10,162 nt of DNA. Origin: Prevotellaceae bacterium. Lineage in GTDB: Bacteria; Bacteroidota; Bacteroidia; Bacteroidales; UBA932. The DNA is taken from assembly GCA_031268055.1 (NCBI GenBank), contig JAIRXY010000229.1, positions 1 through 10,162 on the forward strand, in the 5' to 3' direction. The translations under genes and the position numbers were made by a program. Below are positions 1 to 6,322 of this stretch, in pieces. The notes beneath the pieces are model-generated. The model ran no database searches and was not told the origin of the DNA. It saw nothing but the letters and a program-made list of their open reading frames with translations. The first letter of the stretch is position 1; every line of letters starts with the position of its first letter.

Positions 1-1086
1 TTGCTCGACTCGGCGCAGCAGGACATCCTTACGCTGGCCGAGGGGAACATCAAGCGCGACACGCAGCCCGTATCGAACGTGGTGGACAGGGTGATGAAAA
101 ACATTGAAGAGGCAAGCAAGCGTGAGGACGGGTTTAGCGGTGTGCCAACGGGCTTTACCAACCTCGACCGCCTCACGCAGGGCTGGCAACCTTCCGATTT
201 GATAATCATTGCCGCCCGCCCGGCTATGGGAAAAACGGCCTTTGTGCTCTCTATGGCACGCAACATGGCCATTGACCACAACCGTCCCGTGGCTTTTTTC
301 TCGCTCGAAATGGCGAGCGAGCAGCTGGTAATGCGCCTGTTCATGAGCGAAAGCGGCTTTAGCGGCGACAAGCTCCGCAGCGGACGGCTTGACGCGGAGG
401 AGATACAGCAGCTCAGCCGCAGCATTAAGCCGCTGCTCAACGCGCCAATGTTCATTGACGATACGCCGGCGCTAAGCATATTTGAGTTCCGCTCCAAAGT
501 CCGGCGGCTCTACACCATCCACAACATACAGTGCGTCATTATCGACTACCTGCAGCTGATGAGCGGGCCTCCCGAAACGCGCGGCTTTCGCGAGCAGGAG
601 GTGGCCGCTATTTCGCGCTCGCTAAAGGCTATTGCCAAGGAGCTCAACATTCCAATAATAGCGCTTTCGCAGCTCAACCGCTCGGTAGAAACGCGCGCTA
701 AGGGCAACATGCGGCCGGCGCTGAGCGACCTGCGCGAATCCGGCGCAATAGAGCAGGACGCCGACATCGTGGCGTTTATTCACCGTCCGGAGTACTACGG
801 TATTCTGGAGGTTGACGGCGTTCCTACTATCGGCATGGCAGATATTCTGGTGGCCAAGCACCGCAACGGCGCGGTGGACGACGTTCGCCTGCGCTTTCGC
901 GCGGCGCAGGCCAAGTTTACCAACCTTGAGGACGACCAGCTGGACCATCTGCTGCCTGCCACCCCTCCCGCCGACATGCGAACTTTCGGCTCAAAAATGA
1001 ACAGGGATACGCCACAACCCGAACCTGTGGCCACAGCCGACCCTTTTATTTCCGGCGGAATACGCGCGGAGGATGCGCCGTTTTAG
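1..1086 (+). CDS. dnaB: Replicative DNA helicase DnaB, C-terminal part (5' end outside the window)
   Basis: This is the hexameric ATP-driven helicase that unwinds DNA at the replication fork. The visible 361 residues hold the end of the linker and the whole RecA-like motor domain. The N-terminal primase-interacting domain lies upstream of base 1, and the TTG at base 1 is an internal Leu codon, not a start. Visible motifs, numbered from base 1, are Walker A ARPAMGKTAF (72-81, K78 and T79), the SLEM motif with the probable catalytic Glu103, Walker B VIIDYLQLM (179-187, Asp182), the ALSQLNRSVE segment (221-230, Gln224), and KHRNG near 286-290 with the probable arginine finger Arg288. Family members are usually about 450-520 residues, so roughly 100-150 are missing. 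The tail after residue 320 is Pro-rich and variable. I saw no clear terminator after the TAG stop. Identification is secure. Confidence 0.97.
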   Translation: MLDSAQQDILTLAEGNIKRDTQPVSNVVDRVMKNIEEASKREDGFSGVPTGFTNLDRLTQGWQPSDLIIIAARPAMGKTAFVLSMARNMAIDHNRPVAFFSLEMASEQLVMRLFMSESGFSGDKLRSGRLDAEEIQQLSRSIKPLLNAPMFIDDTPALSIFEFRSKVRRLYTIHNIQCVIIDYLQLMSGPPETRGFREQEVAAISRSLKAIAKELNIPIIALSQLNRSVETRAKGNMRPALSDLRESGAIEQDADIVAFIHRPEYYGILEVDGVPTIGMADILVAKHRNGAVDDVRLRFRAAQAKFTNLEDDQLDHLLPATPPADMRTFGSKMNRDTPQPEPVATADPFISGGIRAEDAPF

Positions 1087-1211
1087 CGCGCACCGACTTC
1101 GATATTTCGGTATTTCGATGTAAAGACGCTGCGGGCATTACCTCTACTACAAAACAACAGCCACCTATAATTTTTTTTGTGTCTTTCTAAATATCAATAC
1201 AATATGTCATT

Positions 1212-1271
1212 TTTATCTGAATTAGGATTTCGGGATTTCATTCCAATCAAAAAAATCACAATTCAGACAAA
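1212..1271. repeat. Imperfect inverted repeat, 19-base arms
   Basis: The left arm (1212-1230) contains TCTGAATTAGGATTT and the right arm (1253-1271) contains AAATCACAATTCAGA. The arms pair over 16 of 19 positions, with a perfect 8-base core TCTGAATT/AATTCAGA and a 22-base loop. From memory, repeats with this TCTGAATTAGGATT signature are scattered in intergenic DNA of Bacteroidota. I could not verify that here. It lacks a following T-run in either direction that would make it an obvious terminator. Confidence 0.6.
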
Positions 1272-1492
1272 TTATGGCGCAAGCCAATTACTCATGTTGT
1301 ATTTATTTTTTAGGTGTTCGTGAACTTGCTTCGCTCGGTTCAAAATTCAAAAATTCCCGCTACCACTTATGCGCGCGATGTTACGCTTAGTTGTGACGAG
1401 CAGAAGCGGACTTTTTATCTATATGGAAGATGACATCAAGCTCATTTGCAATTGTTTACAATATAAATGGGCGCTGATAATGAAAATTGCGC

Positions 1493-1500
1493 TATCTTTG
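1493..1500 (+). promoter_or_regulatory. Probable cysS promoter, -7 element
   Basis: TATCTTTG matches the Bacteroidetes -7 consensus TAnnTTTG exactly and lies 34 bases before the cysS ATG. The matching -33 element is weak: no TTTG sits 19-21 bases upstream, only ATGG at 1467-1470 with a 22-base spacer. The assignment rests on the -7 match and position. Confidence 0.55.
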
Positions 1501-1534
1501 CAGGAAAAACAGCATAAACATTTTTTTATAAGCT

Positions 1535-3007
1535 ATGACCTCAAACCTTCAGCTTTACAACACGCTTTTGCGTAAAAAGGAAAATTTTGTACCTCTCAGC
1601 GCACCCCACGTGGGCATGTACGTATGCGGCCCCACGGTGTACGGCGACCCGCACTTGGGGCATGCGCGTCCGGCAATTACGTTCGATTTGCTGCTGCGCT
1701 ACCTCACCTATTTGGGCTACAAAGTGCGGTACGTGCGCAACATTACCGATGTGGGACACCTCGAAAACGACGCCGACGCCGGAGAAGATAAGATTGCCAA
1801 AAAAGCGCGCTTGGAGCAGCTTGAGCCTATGGAGGTAGCCCAGCGCTATACCAGCAGCTACCACAGCGCCATGCAGCAGCTCAACGTCCTCCCGCCAAGC
1901 ATTGAGCCTCGCGCCAGCGGACATATCATTGAGCAAATAGCGCTGGTGCAGAAAATTCTACAGCACGGATTTGCCTACGAGGTGGACGGCTCGGTGTACT
2001 TTGACGTGGAGGCGTACAACAAAAAGCATACCTACGGCAAGCTTTCGGGGCGCGTGCTCGACGACCTGATGGCCAACACGCGCAGCCTCGACGGGCAGGA
2101 CGATAAGCGCAACCCTTTTGATTTTGCGCTGTGGAAAAAAGCCTCTCCAGAGCACATCATGCGCTGGGAATCCCCCTGGAGCGTTGGCTTTCCGGGGTGG
2201 CATCTGGAGTGCTCGGCAATGAGCACAAGGTACCTTGGCGAAACGTTCGACATTCACGGTGGTGGGTTAGACCTGATGTTTCCGCACCACGAGTGCGAAA
2301 TTGCGCAGAGCGTTGCCGCCTGCGGGCACGACGCGGCGCGCATATGGATGCACAACAACATGATTACCATCAACGGGCAAAAGATGGGCAAGTCGCTGGG
2401 CAACTTCATCACGCTGGAGGAGCTCTTTACCGGTAGCCACCGGCTGCTGGCGCAGGCCTACAGCCCCATGACCATCCGGTTTTTCATTTTGCAGGCGCAC
2501 TACCGCAGCACGCTCGATTTTAGCAACGAGGCGTTGCAGGCGGCCGAAAAAGGCTTGCAGCGCTTGCTTGCCGCCAAGAAAACCCTCGCGCGCCTCAAGC
2601 CCTCGGACAAATCTACCTTGGAGGTACCCCGCTTTATTGCCGACTGCCGCGCTGCCCTCGACGACGATTTGAACACGGCTATGGCGCTGGTAGCAGTTAT
2701 GGAGTGGGTAAAAAACATAAACTTGGTAAAGGCCGGAGCAGAAACCCTCACCGCCGATGACATAGAGCAGCTGAGCAAAGATTTTGCGCTGATTACCTCC
2801 GATATACTTGGCATAAAAGACGATTCCCAAGCCGACGAGAACAAAAAAGACCTTTCGGCAGACTTGATAACCCTTTTGCTCAACCTGCGCTTGCAGGCAA
2901 AGGCAAGTAAAGACTTTGCCACCTCCGACAAAATCCGCAACGACCTTGCCGTCATGGGAGTTACCGTGAAGGATACCAAAGACGGATTTGAGTGGAGCAT
3001 GGCATAG
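1535..3007 (+). CDS. cysS: Cysteinyl-tRNA synthetase
   Basis: This class I aminoacyl-tRNA synthetase charges tRNA-Cys with cysteine in the cytoplasm, using ATP. At 490 residues it is slightly longer than the 461-residue E. coli enzyme. The HIGH motif appears as HLGH (40-43) and the KMSKS loop as KMGKS (283-287). The four zinc ligands that select cysteine align as Cys31, Cys226, His251 and Glu255, within [16 protein letters not shown] and HHECE. The C-terminal helical region (about 330-490) corresponds to the DALR-type anticodon-binding part. The ATG at 1535 is chosen because it gives the normal N-terminus directly before the HIGH region and follows an AT-rich leader from the -7 element at 1493-1500. 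Neighbours do not suggest a shared operon: a separate strong promoter starts just after its stop. Long antisense frames inside it are shadows. Confidence 0.97.
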   Translation: MTSNLQLYNTLLRKKENFVPLSAPHVGMYVCGPTVYGDPHLGHARPAITFDLLLRYLTYLGYKVRYVRNITDVGHLENDADAGEDKIAKKARLEQLEPMEVAQRYTSSYHSAMQQLNVLPPSIEPRASGHIIEQIALVQKILQHGFAYEVDGSVYFDVEAYNKKHTYGKLSGRVLDDLMANTRSLDGQDDKRNPFDFALWKKASPEHIMRWESPWSVGFPGWHLECSAMSTRYLGETFDIHGGGLDLMFPHHECEIAQSVAACGHDAARIWMHNNMITINGQKMGKSLGNFITLEELFTGSHRLLAQAYSPMTIRFFILQAHYRSTLDFSNEALQAAEKGLQRLLAAKKTLARLKPSDKSTLEVPRFIADCRAALDDDLNTAMALVAVMEWVKNINLVKAGAETLTADDIEQLSKDFALITSDILGIKDDSQADENKKDLSADLITLLLNLRLQAKASKDFATSDKIRNDLAVMGVTVKDTKDGFEWSMA

Positions 3008-3029
3008 CGAAAAAATTTTTCTGAAATAA

Positions 3030-3060
3030 TTTGCACATTCGAACTATTTGCTTACCTTTG
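3030..3060 (+). promoter_or_regulatory. Promoter of perR, Bacteroidetes sigma type
   Basis: TTTG (3030-3033) and TACCTTTG (3053-3060) are separated by exactly 19 bases, a full match to the Bacteroidetes vegetative promoter TTTG-N19-21-TAnnTTTG. Transcription is expected to start near 3066-3068, about 30 bases before the ATG. It lies just after the cysS stop, so perR has its own promoter. Confidence 0.8.
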
Positions 3061-3074
3061 TAACGAAATCAAAA

Positions 3075-3089
3075 TTGTAATAATTACAA
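3075..3089. promoter_or_regulatory. Candidate PerR box (operator)
   Basis: TTGTAATAATTACAA is a perfect 7-1-7 inverted repeat, the architecture of the B. subtilis PerR box TTATAATnATTATAA. Symmetry extends to 3071-3093 with one mismatched pair. It lies between the predicted transcription start and the perR ATG, so bound protein would block transcription. This suggests negative autoregulation relieved by peroxide. Binding is inferred, not shown. Confidence 0.7.
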
Positions 3090-3096
3090 ATTTGTG

Positions 3097-3549
3097 ATGA
3101 AAACTCAAAGTGAGGCCATAGAAAGATTAGAGCAGTTTGGCGTGAAGCCATCGGTACAGCGCATAGCCATTATGGGCTACCTGATGGACAACCTTGTGCA
3201 CCCAACGGTAGATACCGTATTCAGCGGCTTGTCCGCTTCTATTCCTACTTTGTCCAAAACAACCGTATACAACACGCTAAAGCTGCTTGCCCAGCAGGGC
3301 GCTGCTCTTGAGCTGACCATTGACGACAAAAATGTTCGCTACGACGCCAACATTTCTCGCCACGCCCACTTCCGGTGCAAGCGCTGCGGAGGAGTGCACG
3401 ATTTGCCCCTTGTCAGCTTCGAGGCAACAGCGGTAAAAGCGCCCAACGGATTTGTGATAACCGAGCGCCAGCTGTACTGCAAAGGCTACTGCGGCAAGTG
3501 CAACGTCGAGGCCGAGGCTGAGGTCGAGGCTGAGGTTGAGGAAGCTTAG
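3097..3549 (+). CDS. perR: Peroxide-responsive Fur-family repressor, PerR type
   Basis: This is a cytoplasmic metal-dependent DNA-binding repressor, 150 residues from the ATG at 3097. A GTG at 3094 is in frame but a poorer choice. The N-terminal winged helix has its recognition helix near LSKTTVYNTLKLL (52-64). All five PerR regulatory metal ligands align: His35, Asp83, His89, His91 and Asp102, equivalent to B. subtilis H37, D85, H91, H93 and D104. Asp rather than Glu at the last site favours PerR over Fur. The structural zinc site is Cys94/Cys97 and Cys132/Cys135. In PerR, iron-catalysed oxidation of the His ligands releases the repressor from DNA. A palindromic box lies just upstream and a rubrerythrin gene just downstream, which fits peroxide defence. 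The Glu-rich tail (from 138) is unusual and encoded by tandem hexamers. A zinc- or iron-sensing role is less likely but not excluded. Confidence 0.88.
   Translation: MKTQSEAIERLEQFGVKPSVQRIAIMGYLMDNLVHPTVDTVFSGLSASIPTLSKTTVYNTLKLLAQQGAALELTIDDKNVRYDANISRHAHFRCKRCGGVHDLPLVSFEATAVKAPNGFVITERQLYCKGYCGKCNVEAEAEVEAEVEEA
3508..3543 (+). repeat. Six tandem hexamers (GAGGNN) in the 3' end of perR
   Basis: Six consecutive 6-base units begin with GAGG (GAGGCC, GAGGCT, GAGGTC, GAGGCT, GAGGTT, GAGGAA). They are in frame and encode alternating Glu-Ala/Glu-Val pairs that extend PerR beyond its CxxC zinc site. The unit length is a multiple of three, so copy-number change would lengthen or shorten the acidic tail without frameshift. 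Confidence 0.85.
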
Positions 3550-3572
3550 CGCGTAAATTTTTGCGGCAAAAA

Positions 3573-3592
3573 AAAACGAGCATGTTCGTTTT
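3573..3592. repeat. 20-base near-perfect palindrome before the rubrerythrin gene
   Basis: AAAACGAGCATGTTCGTTTT is symmetric except for one pair, which would be a G-U wobble in RNA, giving an 8-base stem with a CAUG loop. Two readings are possible: a weak terminator hairpin after perR, or an operator overlapping the -33 region of the rubrerythrin promoter. It does not match the PerR box at 3075-3089. Confidence 0.6.
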
Positions 3593-3602
3593 ACTATAAA
3601 AA

Positions 3603-3610
3603 CAACTTTG
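3603..3610 (+). promoter_or_regulatory. Possible rubrerythrin promoter, -7 element
   Basis: CAACTTTG differs from TAnnTTTG at one position and lies 51 bases before the rubrerythrin ATG. The -33 partner is poor (CATG at 3581-3584, 18-base spacer), as might be expected for a regulated promoter. Read-through from perR is the alternative. Confidence 0.35.
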
Positions 3611-3661
3611 GATGAGCGTTTACATGCAGACCACATCCTGACACATTTATTTTTTTATGCT

Positions 3662-4216
3662 ATGAAAAAGAAATGGATTTGTACCGTGTGCGGATATGTA
3701 CACGAAGGGGACGAAGCTCCCGAGCGTTGCCCGCAATGCAAGCAACCCAAGGATAAATTTAAAGAGCTGGTGGAGACAGAAGGCGCGCTAAAGTTTGTTG
3801 ACGAGCACGTGGTAGGCGTAGCCAAAGGTGTTGACCCTACTGTGCTGGAAGGATTGAAGGCGCACTTCATGGGAGAATCAACGGAGGTGGGCATGTACCT
3901 TGCCATGAGCCGTCAGGCCGACCGCGAAGGATACCCCGAAGTGGCAGAGGCTTTCAAGCGCTATGCGTGGGAAGAGGCAGAGCACGCCGCCAAATTTGCC
4001 GAGCTGCTGGGCGAGGTGGTTTGGGATACCAAGACCAACCTCAAAAAGCGCATGGAGGCAGAAGCAGGAGCATGCGAGGATAAAAAGCGTATTGCTACGC
4101 TTGCCAAGCAGCTCAACCTCGACGCTATCCACGATACCGTGCACGAAATGTGCAAGGATGAGGCGCGCCACGGAAAGGGATTTGAAGGGCTGTACAACCG
4201 CTACTTCAAGAAGTAG
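3662..4216 (+). CDS. Reverse rubrerythrin (N-terminal rubredoxin + ferritin-like diiron domain), NADH-peroxidase type
   Basis: This cytoplasmic non-haem iron protein reduces hydrogen peroxide to water, taking electrons through its rubredoxin centre. The protein is 184 residues from ATG 3662. A longer frame from a TTG at 3608 is rejected because that TTG lies in the promoter region and the ATG gives the standard [12 protein letters not shown] start. The rubredoxin domain (1-36) has Cys7, Cys10, Cys23 and Cys26. The four-helix ferritin-like domain (about 55-184) shows the diiron ligand motifs GESTE (71-75, Glu72/Glu75), EEAEH (104-108) and DEARH (166-170). In classical rubrerythrin the rubredoxin part is at the C-terminus, so this is the reverse order. 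In Clostridium acetobutylicum, reverse rubrerythrins are repressed by PerR, which fits the perR gene 112 bases upstream. Electron donors are not encoded here. Confidence 0.93.
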   Translation: MKKKWICTVCGYVHEGDEAPERCPQCKQPKDKFKELVETEGALKFVDEHVVGVAKGVDPTVLEGLKAHFMGESTEVGMYLAMSRQADREGYPEVAEAFKRYAWEEAEHAAKFAELLGEVVWDTKTNLKKRMEAEAGACEDKKRIATLAKQLNLDAIHDTVHEMCKDEARHGKGFEGLYNRYFKK

Positions 4217-4254
4217 GCCGAGCCTAAGAATTAAGAATGGCGAAAAATCAGAGC

Positions 4255-4290
4255 GGGGGCTGTCTTAAAACCACAGCCTCTGTTTTTTTT
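4255..4290 (+). terminator. Intrinsic terminator after rubrerythrin
   Basis: GGGGGCTGT (4255-4263) pairs with ACAGCCTCT (4273-4281) over 9 bases, including two G-U pairs, with a 9-base loop. It is followed by G and then eight T residues (4283-4290). It begins 39 bases after the rubrerythrin stop and is the clearest terminator in the window. Confidence 0.85.
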
Positions 4291-4341
4291 ATTTCAGGCA
4301 ACGAGCTTGAAATTATGAGTAGAAAAAACATTATCAGGCCG

Positions 4342-4360
4342 AAAAAGCACAGCTTTTTTT
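4342..4360. terminator. Possible A/T-flanked hairpin terminator
   Basis: AAAAAGC (4342-4348) and GCTTTTT (4352-4358) form a perfect 7-base stem with a 3-base loop ACA. A T-run follows on the plus strand (to 4360). The stem has only two G-C pairs. It could act as a back-up terminator for the forward operon, or in part for the reverse one. Confidence 0.4.
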
Positions 4361-4446
4361 GAGATAAAAATCACTATTGACCGACAAAACATGAAACATG
4401 CTGATTCCAATTTATATATTATCCCAAAATATCCATTAGAATATAA

Positions 4447-4591
4447 TAATGCGAATCAAGGGTTGAAAGTCCTACCTTTCAGGCAGCAGTTGCTACTACG
4501 TTCTTTCCCCCCGCAGGTCGTTGACCTGCGGGAAAGGATAGCACGGCTATGCTGCCTGAAAGGCAGGACTTTCAACTCTTGATTCGCATTA
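4447..4591. mobile_element. Large nested palindrome, candidate REP/MITE-like non-autonomous element
   Basis: The outer arms (4447-4488 and 4550-4591) match over about 40 of 42 paired positions, starting AATGCGAATCAAG and ending CTTGATTCGCATT. One mismatch is a G-U wobble on the plus strand. Inside lie TGCTA/TAGCA (4491-4495, 4539-4543) and a perfect 10-base hairpin CCCGCAGGTC/GACCTGCGGG (4510-4519, 4523-4532) with loop GTT. The whole could fold into one long rod on either strand. A 5-base direct repeat ATAAT flanks it (4443-4447 and 4592-4596), but in AT-rich DNA this is weak evidence of a target duplication. No transposase is encoded. A 63-residue frame across it is a by-product. Confidence 0.6.
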
Positions 4592-4648
4592 ATAATCTAA
4601 TCTGATAATACCGATTATTATCTCAAAGTAGCTCCTGTAAATTAAATA

Positions 4649-4724
4649 ACCGCCGTGTATCGAACGGTATGCACGGTGGTGTGAGAAGTCGGAACGGGAA
4701 ATAATCCCGTTCCTCCTACTCAAT
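4649..4724 (+). ncRNA. Group II intron 3' remnant (domains V and VI)
   Basis: Bases 4649-4680 fold like catalytic domain V. ACCGCCGTG pairs with CACGGTGGT (one G-U), then a two-base bulge TG (4670-4671) lies on the 3' side, then TATC/GGTA with a GAAC loop. CGC at 4651-4653 sits where the catalytic triad belongs, as in class C introns. Domain VI follows: GAG (4683-4685) with CTC (4719-4721), a perfect 9-base stem GGAACGGGA/TCCCGTTCC (4691-4699, 4705-4713), and an unpaired A (4718) as candidate branch point. The 3' splice site would be near 4724. No domain I-IV or reverse transcriptase fits in the available upstream DNA, so this is a 5'-truncated fragment and cannot splice by itself. Confidence 0.65.
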
Positions 4725-4739
4725 TGTTCGGGCTGCAAG

Positions 4740-6293
4740 CTAAGGCAGCACGCCGAAATTCAGGTTGCAGATATGCCAGTATTTAATGGCTGTATTACCG
4801 CTGGTCGCATTCGGATTATAGTTATAGCTTGCCGCATTAATAACTTTCACCTTCACGTACCGATAAGTGTATACCTGATTCAGCGCCCTGCGGTACTGCC
4901 AGTTGCTTCCCTTGTCAACTACTTCCAACGAAGTAAATGTTACATTATCGTTGCTTCCATAGAGGGTAAAATACCTAACCCTGCTACCTGTTTCCATGCT
5001 TCTATTCCACTGCGCGCTGAAGTAATCAAAATTAGTTGGGGTTTGCATGTCAATCACAAAGTATGCGCTGTCGGTGGGCAATGGTAATTCCGTTCCGGCA
5101 ACGTCGTCCAAACCGGCAGCGGACGCTCCGGGCTTCAACAGCGTACCTACTCCGCCATGCAGCGCTTCTTCTATATCCCAATAGGCAACTTCCGTATCTT
5201 CCGTGCCGCTGCCTACTTTCGTTCCGTGGGCAGACGCCTCTACAATCTTCCAGCTGGACTGGTCGAGCATGTGGTGTACGTAAAATTCTTGCTCTACGGA
5301 TGCGCCATAACCATCCGTAGCAGATGCCCGAACAGTAGCAGTACCTGCCGCAACGGGCGTTAAGATTAGCTGGTTGCTAGCATTAACCTCTACTGTTAAT
5401 ACGGATGGGGTCAATGATTCGTATTCCAGCGTATTTACAAGAGCATCACTTGGTGCATACTGCACATTAGAAGAAGTGGTTGCGCCTTTGGTTAACGGAG
5501 ATTCATTGGCGGAGATTTGCGCTTCACTGCTTGGCCCACCATGATTGTAATTCCGGTTGTCTCTGTCATTCAAGTGGAACTGAAAATATGGCGTAGTAGC
5601 CCCAGGAGCATTGAATTTGATAGAGGTAACCTGCGCAATGCTTACCGTAAAAGTACAGGCGGCAGATACGCCGCTGCCGTCCAGCGCTTCCGCTGTTATA
5701 GTAGTAGCGCCATCCCACAGGGCAAACACATCTCCATCATCGCTTACAATGGCCACTTCGGGATTCGACGACGTATACTTGAGCGTCTTTACCGAAGCCT
5801 CGGCGGGCGTAATGGTGATATGCTGCGCCAACGTGGTAAGCGCGCTTGTGCTGGTGCGGATAAAGGAGTAGGCCGCAGAATCGAACTCAATAGCCGTAAT
5901 GCGCGTTCCGACCACCAATACTTTGCAGGCTGCCGACACCGCCGTATTGTTTTGCGCGGCTACGCTTAACGTAGCTTCGCCGTAACCTGTGGCGGTAATT
6001 ACACCTTCTTGCGTTACCGTAAAAATTTTATCGTCGCTGGAGGTGTAAACGTAATAGCCTGCATCGTCGGCGTTGGAAGGCGTAGCCGCAACCTGCGCCG
6101 TGACGGTAGCGCCTACATTAGTAAGCGTAATGGCGCCGTCGGTGGCATTGGCTATGGTAATTTCCGTAACCGGATTGCCTATTACTTCTACGGTAGCGCT
6201 GCTGCCCGTAATCTCATCGTCGGAGCATGCCGCAACGAAGCAGGCTGCCAGCCCGACAAGGAAAAAGATAGATAAATAGCATATTTTTTTCAT
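4740..6293 (-). CDS. Surface lipoprotein with three Ig-like (Big2-type) domains and a C-terminal discoidin-like domain
   Basis: The protein has 517 residues and is the last gene of the reverse-strand operon. The signal peptide ends in a lipobox FVAAC, with acylated Cys23 followed by SDDE, an acidic context typical of surface-exported Bacteroidetes lipoproteins. Three beta-sandwich repeats follow, each ending in a short strand such as SAACKVLVVG or SAACTFTVSI (about 40-128, 130-220 and 221-340), resembling bacterial Ig-like Big2 domains. The C-terminal part (about 345-517) looks like an F5/8 type C (discoidin) carbohydrate-binding fold, with the typical TLYGSNDNVTF and YRYVKVKV segments. No catalytic motif is visible. 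The likely role is a surface glycan-binding protein serving the GH18 enzyme encoded 29 bases upstream. Ligand specificity cannot be read from the sequence. The start is supported by the signal peptide. Confidence 0.85.
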   Translation of the reverse strand: MKKICYLSIFFLVGLAACFVAACSDDEITGSSATVEVIGNPVTEITIANATDGAITLTNVGATVTAQVAATPSNADDAGYYVYTSSDDKIFTVTQEGVITATGYGEATLSVAAQNNTAVSAACKVLVVGTRITAIEFDSAAYSFIRTSTSALTTLAQHITITPAEASVKTLKYTSSNPEVAIVSDDGDVFALWDGATTITAEALDGSGVSAACTFTVSIAQVTSIKFNAPGATTPYFQFHLNDRDNRNYNHGGPSSEAQISANESPLTKGATTSSNVQYAPSDALVNTLEYESLTPSVLTVEVNASNQLILTPVAAGTATVRASATDGYGASVEQEFYVHHMLDQSSWKIVEASAHGTKVGSGTEDTEVAYWDIEEALHGGVGTLLKPGASAAGLDDVAGTELPLPTDSAYFVIDMQTPTNFDYFSAQWNRSMETGSRVRYFTLYGSNDNVTFTSLEVVDKGSNWQYRRALNQVYTYRYVKVKVINAASYNYNPNATSGNTAIKYWHICNLNFGVLP

Positions 6294-6322
6294 AATTTTC
6301 TTTTTTTTTAATCATAATTTTG

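Larger units (their letters stand above)
1087..1534. other. AT-rich intergenic region between dnaB and cysS
   Basis: These 448 bases hold no convincing gene. The content is an imperfect inverted repeat at 1212-1271, a short direct repeat of TATTTCG near 1103-1117, and a -7 promoter element at 1493-1500 for cysS. An open frame (1369-1575) starts here but runs into cysS in another frame and has no family resemblance. No tRNA-like cloverleaf or clear intrinsic terminator was seen. Confidence 0.7.
4291..4739. other. Gene-free gap between the converging operons
   Basis: About 450 bases without a credible coding region. It holds a short hairpin (4342-4360), a large nested palindrome (4447-4591), a 7-base hairpin GATAATA/TATTATC (4604-4622) and a group II intron domain V/VI-like segment (4649-4724). 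Convergent intergenic DNA tolerates insertions, and this stretch looks like accumulated mobile-element debris. Confidence 0.7.

Noticed and set aside
1369..1575. 68-residue forward frame before cysS
   Set aside because: It overlaps the cysS start in another frame, contains the cysS -7 element, and has no recognizable domain or signal peptide.
2267..3036. Long reverse-strand frames (187 and 178 residues) inside cysS
   Set aside because: They are antisense shadows of a well-supported gene, with compositions that mirror its codons and no family resemblance.
3608..3661. Upstream TTG start giving an 18-residue extension of rubrerythrin
   Set aside because: The TTG is part of the putative -7 element, and the ATG at 3662 gives the normal rubredoxin N-terminus.
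4391..4582. 63-residue forward frame in the convergent gap
   Set aside because: Most of it is the nested palindrome read as protein. There is no promoter and no recognizable domain.
4443..4596. ATAAT direct repeats as a firm target-site duplication of the palindrome
   Set aside because: Five A/T bases in an AT-rich gap can match by chance. It is kept only as weak support.
5517..5969. 150-residue forward frame opposite the Ig-like/discoidin gene
   Set aside because: It is an Arg-rich shadow with no domain, lying within a clear lipoprotein gene on the other strand.
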